A DNA stretch of 9,178 nucleotides from Polaromonas sp. (GTDB lineage: Bacteria; Pseudomonadota; Gammaproteobacteria; Burkholderiales; Burkholderiaceae_C): assembly GCA_014376885.1 (NCBI GenBank), contig JACMQR010000069.1, forward strand, positions 1-9,178, written 5' to 3'. Each line of letters starts with the position of its first letter. Position 1 is the stretch's first letter. This document shows, piece after piece, positions 7,075-9,178 of this stretch. The notes beneath the pieces were generated by a model, which was not told the DNA's origin, ran no database searches, and saw only the letters and a list, made by a program, of their open reading frames with translations. The position numbers were made by a program, and so were the translations under genes.

Positions 7075-7888
7075 GATCACCGGGGCGTCGGACGGCATCG
7101 GCGCAGAAATGGCCCGGCAGCTGGCGCAAACGCACCAGGCCGGTGTGGCCTTGGTGCTGGCCGCGCGCGATGACGCCCGGCTGGCGCAGGTGGCCGGGCA
7201 ATGCGCGGCCCATGGCGCGCAAACACTGGCGGTCAGAACCGATGTGTCGATCGAGCCCGAATGCCGCCGGCTGATGGCCGCTGCCGAGGCCAAATTCGGC
7301 CGCATCGACGGCCTGATCAACAACGCCGGCATGTCGGCGCACGCGCTGTTTGAAGAGGTCAAGCCAGCCGATCTGGGCTGGTATGAGCAGCTGATGCGCA
7401 TCAACCTGTGGGGCAGCGTCTGGTGCACCCATGCTGCGCTGCCGCTGCTCCGGCAAAGCCGGGGCAGCATCGTTGCCGTGTCCAGCCTGGCCGGGCTGGT
7501 CGGCGTGCCGGGGCGCACCGCCTACAGCGCCAGCAAGTTTGCCATGACCGGTTTTTTCGAGGCACTGCGCGCCGAACTCAAGGGCGCCGGTGTCAGCGTG
7601 ACGACAGCCTATCCCGGCGTGGTGGCCACCCGCACCCGGCACAAAGGCTTCAATGCGGCCGGCGCTGCGGCTGGCGTCAGCGGCCTGAAGGAAGACAAGG
7701 CGATGCCGGTCGAGGACTGCGCGCGCCTGATCCTGCGCGGCATGGCGCGGCGCGAGCGCGAGGTCGTCATGGGCCGCCAGGGACAACTGGCGCGCTGGCT
7801 CAAGCTGATTGCGCCGGGCGCGGTGGAGTCGATGGCGCTGGCCGCGCTGCAGCACGACAGGCCGCCAGAGCCGCCGAAACCATGTTGA
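7061..7888 (+). CDS. Classical short-chain dehydrogenase/reductase (SDR)
   Basis: This is a cytoplasmic NAD(P)(H)-dependent oxidoreductase of 275 aa, the normal size for a classical SDR. The cofactor motif TGASDGIG is at 7-14, the structural NNAG at 87-90, and the active-site residues are Asn115, Ser142, Tyr155 and Lys159 (YSASK). PG follows at 185-186 as expected. Arg36 directly after the second strand suggests NADP(H). The C-terminal part (PVEDCARLILRGMARRERE, then a hydrophobic helix near 246-265) resembles DHRS7-like or 11beta-HSD-like bacterial SDRs, but the substrate cannot be read from sequence. The ATG at 7061 was chosen because it starts three residues before the first beta strand. 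An in-frame ATG at 7016 would add 15 unlikely residues. No clear Shine-Dalgarno sequence precedes it, and a short inverted repeat covers the start. It overlaps the methyltransferase gene by 7 bp. Confidence 0.93.
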   Translation: MKTIVITGASDGIGAEMARQLAQTHQAGVALVLAARDDARLAQVAGQCAAHGAQTLAVRTDVSIEPECRRLMAAAEAKFGRIDGLINNAGMSAHALFEEVKPADLGWYEQLMRINLWGSVWCTHAALPLLRQSRGSIVAVSSLAGLVGVPGRTAYSASKFAMTGFFEALRAELKGAGVSVTTAYPGVVATRTRHKGFNAAGAAAGVSGLKEDKAMPVEDCARLILRGMARREREVVMGRQGQLARWLKLIAPGAVESMALAALQHDRPPEPPKPC

Positions 7889-8499
7889 AGGAAGCGGCGC
7901 TGCCACACGCCAGCGACCTGCCGTCGGCCTGGGTGCAGCGCTGGTCGCACCTGGTTCGGCCCGGCGGCACGGTGCTCGACGTGGCCTGCGGCCAGGGCCG
8001 CCATGCGCGCTGGTTTCATGAACGAAATCATCTGCTGGTGCTTGTGGACCGGTCACCGGAAGCTATTGAATCCATAGCACTTCCCGCGCCGGCCTGCCAA
8101 GCCGTGGTGGCCGACATCGAAAACGGCCCGTGGCCGTTTGCAGGCAGGCAGTTCGATGCGGTGGTGGTGACCAACTACCTGTGGCGACCGCTGATGCCCA
8201 CTCTGCTGGCCAGCCTGGCGCCTGGCGGCGTGCTGCTTTACGAAACCTTTGCGCAGGGCCAGGAAACCATCGGCAAGCCGTCGCGGACGGAGTTTTTGCT
8301 GCGTCCCGGAGAATTGCTCGACGCCTGCCGCGGGCTGCGGATTGTCGCCTTTGAGGACGGTTTTCTGCCGGCAGCAGCCAGCCAGGCGCCGCGCTTTGTC
8401 CAGCGCATTGCCGCCGTCCGCGAGATCGCACAACCTGCCGACTTGGCCCAATCGCTGTTTCCTGGAGCGTCCTTTCCGTCCAGATACCGTCTGCTGTAG
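7882..8499 (+). CDS. Class I SAM-dependent methyltransferase
   Basis: This is a soluble Rossmann-fold methyltransferase of 205 aa using S-adenosylmethionine; the acceptor is unknown. Motif I is VLDVACGQGRH (31-41), the acidic residue ending strand 2 is Asp56 (LVLVDRS), motif III is VVADIENGPWPF with Asp78, motif IV is FDAVVVTNYLW (91-101), and the strand-5 region is LAPGGVLLYETF. The block TNYLWRPL through GKPSRTEFLL resembles a conserved family of short methyltransferases in Burkholderiales, distantly TehB/UbiE-like. The ATG at 7882 lies inside the last codons of the dehydrogenase gene in another frame, implying coupled translation. A CTAT-N7-ATAG inverted repeat (8058-8084) encodes residues 59-68, between the Asp56 and Asp78 motifs, a stretch that tends to vary among such proteins. 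After the stop the same frame stays open to a TAA at 8671-8673, without recognisable protein features. Confidence 0.92.
   Translation: MLKEAALPHASDLPSAWVQRWSHLVRPGGTVLDVACGQGRHARWFHERNHLLVLVDRSPEAIESIALPAPACQAVVADIENGPWPFAGRQFDAVVVTNYLWRPLMPTLLASLAPGGVLLYETFAQGQETIGKPSRTEFLLRPGELLDACRGLRIVAFEDGFLPAAASQAPRFVQRIAAVREIAQPADLAQSLFPGASFPSRYRLL
8058..8084 (+). repeat. Inverted repeat inside the methyltransferase gene
   Basis: GGAAGCTAT (8058-8066) pairs with ATAG-CA-CTTCC (8074-8084), nine base pairs with a two-base bulge around a 7-base loop, TGAATCC. The core GCTAT-N7-ATAGC is a perfect inverted repeat and shares its layout with the element at 7058-7074. Confidence 0.5.
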
Positions 8500-8546
8500 G
8501 CGCTGCTTGCGTCTTGGTGGCGGGAGCATGGCGCGCAAATTTGGCA

Positions 8547-8597
8547 GGGCTATGCGGCTCGGTTCGCCGGCGATAACCCCGATCACCCGCATAGCCC
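8547..8597. repeat. Inverted repeat with perfect 11-bp arms
   Basis: GGGCTATGCGG (8547-8557) and CCGCATAGCCC (8587-8597) are exact reverse complements separated by 29 bases. The loop can itself partly pair through GGTT/AACC around CGCCGGCG. It begins 47 bp after the methyltransferase stop. There is no T run on either side, so it is not a standard intrinsic terminator. It may be a dispersed palindromic element or an mRNA 3' end protector. Confidence 0.6.
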
Positions 8598-8934
8598 GCG
8601 AAAAACCATCCAAAACCACGAACTGCGTTGCCTGAGTTCGCGTGATCACTTGCTGCATGTGGTTATGCCGTAACGCTTTAAGTACAAATTTTTCCGCCTT
8701 GAATCTACAACCAGAGCCATTTTCAATTTTTATTTGTTTCGACTGAAAAATTTTGTTACTAACTCGTTTTTTCTTCATCTTTTCAGCGTGTTTTTTTGAA
8801 AAAATTTTGGCCCTGTATTTGCGAAAGCCTGGTTTTTTTGAGCATTGAAGCCGCTAAATTACACCGAAAAAACGGTAGCGCAAACGGGTGATTGATGAGC
8901 TTGAGCGCTTTTCTGATACTCACTTTAGACAAAG

Positions 8935-8961
8935 TTGACAGCGAAACGGGTTTCTTACAAA
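8935..8961 (+). promoter_or_regulatory. Candidate promoter for the exported protein gene
   Basis: A perfect TTGACA at 8935-8940 is followed after 15 bp by TACAAA (8956-8961). The spacing is shorter than the preferred 17 bp, and other -10 choices are no better. It would give a leader of roughly 85 nt before the ATG at 9054. Within that leader are two palindromes, CGTCT-AG-AGACG (8997-9008) and ATTAGCTAAT (9028-9037). Confidence 0.25.
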
Positions 8962-9053
8962 AAAGTTTCGCAACACGCAATGTCGCTCATGCTGGGCGTC
9001 TAGAGACGATGGATGACCAGACAAACTATTAGCTAATTTTTTTGAAACACATC

Positions 9054-9178
9054 ATGAAAAAACTTGCACTTTTAGCTCTTTCGGTTTTTGCTACTGCTGC
9101 TATGGCTGCCGGCCCTGCTGGCGTTCAGGTCGAAATCAACGGTACTTCGACGCAAACCGCAGACCTGCGCGATGTGAC
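9054..9178 (+). CDS. Exported protein of unknown function (partial, N-terminus only)
   Basis: Only 41 codons are visible. MKKLALLALSVFATAAMA is a clear Sec signal peptide with cleavage expected after Ala18 (AMA before AGP). The mature start, AGPAGVQVEINGTSTQTADL, is rich in Gly, Thr, Asn and Gln. Such composition occurs in secreted fibre- or adhesin-like repeat proteins, but too little is shown to assign a family. Codon use differs from the neighbours: alanine is mostly GCT, and leucine includes CTT and TTA, where the other genes use GCC/GCG and CTG. That can mean strong expression or recent acquisition. The ATG is preceded by T7GAAACACATC with no good Shine-Dalgarno sequence. The upstream AT-rich stretch probably contains its regulation. 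Confidence 0.7.
   Translation, partial: MKKLALLALSVFATAAMAAGPAGVQVEINGTSTQTADLRDV

Larger units (their letters stand above)
8500..9053. other. Gene-poor region, becoming strongly AT-rich
   Basis: About 550 bp follow the methyltransferase stop without a gene I can support. The first 150 bp keep the GC-rich composition and hold the 11-bp inverted repeat at 8547-8597, a CGAACT/AGTTCG pair near 8619-8641 and the palindrome GTGATCAC at 8642-8649. From about 8680 the DNA becomes AT-rich, with long A and T tracts. T7GA occurs exactly three times, at 8791, 8833 and 9037. A bulged hairpin with ACCG/CGGT arms around A6 is centred at 8869. GGC and GCC near 8811 and 8827 are followed by T7 at 8833-8839, which could be a weak terminator, but the stem is too poor to call. 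Several small frames exist on both strands; none has a good ribosome site or recognisable sequence. Confidence 0.6.

Noticed and set aside
7408..7881. N-terminal extension of the methyltransferase frame into the dehydrogenase gene
   Set aside because: It is an Arg/Gly-rich shadow of the dehydrogenase. Family motif spacing fits the ATG at 7882.
8543..8556. sigma-54-like TGGCA...TGC element
   Set aside because: The spacing between the GG and GC elements is one base short of the required distance, and no downstream gene is suitably placed.
8053..8778. 241-codon minus-strand frame over the methyltransferase and the AT-rich flank
   Set aside because: Most of it is antisense to the methyltransferase. 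Its N-terminal part changes composition with the DNA and resembles no protein.
8783..8980. 65-codon minus-strand frame in the AT-rich region
   Set aside because: It has a TTG start with no ribosome site and a stop just upstream. The Lys/Leu/Phe-rich product reflects base composition.
8895..9032. 45-codon plus-strand ORF starting MSLSAFLILTL, ending just before the exported protein gene
   Set aside because: A GGGTG lies 5 nt upstream, so it could be a leader peptide, but there is no recognisable sequence and the TTGACA candidate promoter lies inside it. It is not strong enough to call without conservation.

Overview
The window is chromosomal DNA from a GC-rich betaproteobacterium, most likely Burkholderiales and probably Comamonadaceae (Polaromonas, Rhodoferax or Acidovorax-like). 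The grounds are the strongly GC3-rich codon use, the order parE / secreted lytic transglycosylase / parC on one strand, and protein sequences that look like that group. The taxonomy is inferred from memory of the families, not from a search.

Left part, minus strand (5460 to 1): both subunits of DNA topoisomerase IV. parE (5460-3481) is followed, with a TGATG stop/start overlap, by an exported SLT-type lytic transglycosylase (3481-2567). After a 221-bp gap comes parC (2345 to beyond base 1), of which 781 codons are visible, so nearly the whole gene is present. The gap before parC carries a G-quadruplex-type run of G tracts.

Centre, divergent promoter region (5461-5619): this lies between parE and a plus-strand MFS transporter gene. 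It contains CTGTACAAACATACAG, a close match to the LexA (SOS) operator, overlapping the probable -35 region of parE. If functional, topoisomerase IV subunit E would be under DNA-damage control here.

Right part, plus strand (5620-8499): an MFS transporter (413 aa), a 39-aa single-span membrane ORF directly behind it, a classical short-chain dehydrogenase (275 aa) and a class I SAM-dependent methyltransferase (205 aa) whose start overlaps the dehydrogenase stop. Two short inverted repeats of the form CTAT-N7-ATAG lie here, one across the dehydrogenase start codon and one inside the methyltransferase gene.

Far right (8500-9178): about 550 bp without a convincing gene, starting with an 11-bp-arm inverted repeat and then turning sharply AT-rich. 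It ends with the start of an exported protein gene (9054 onward) whose codon use differs from the rest of the window.

Overall the window is mostly housekeeping. I do not see a defence, mobile or biosynthetic system. The points most worth checking are the LexA-like operator at parE, the small membrane ORF, the CTAT-N7-ATAG repeats, the G-tract motif upstream of parC and the AT-rich block before the exported gene.
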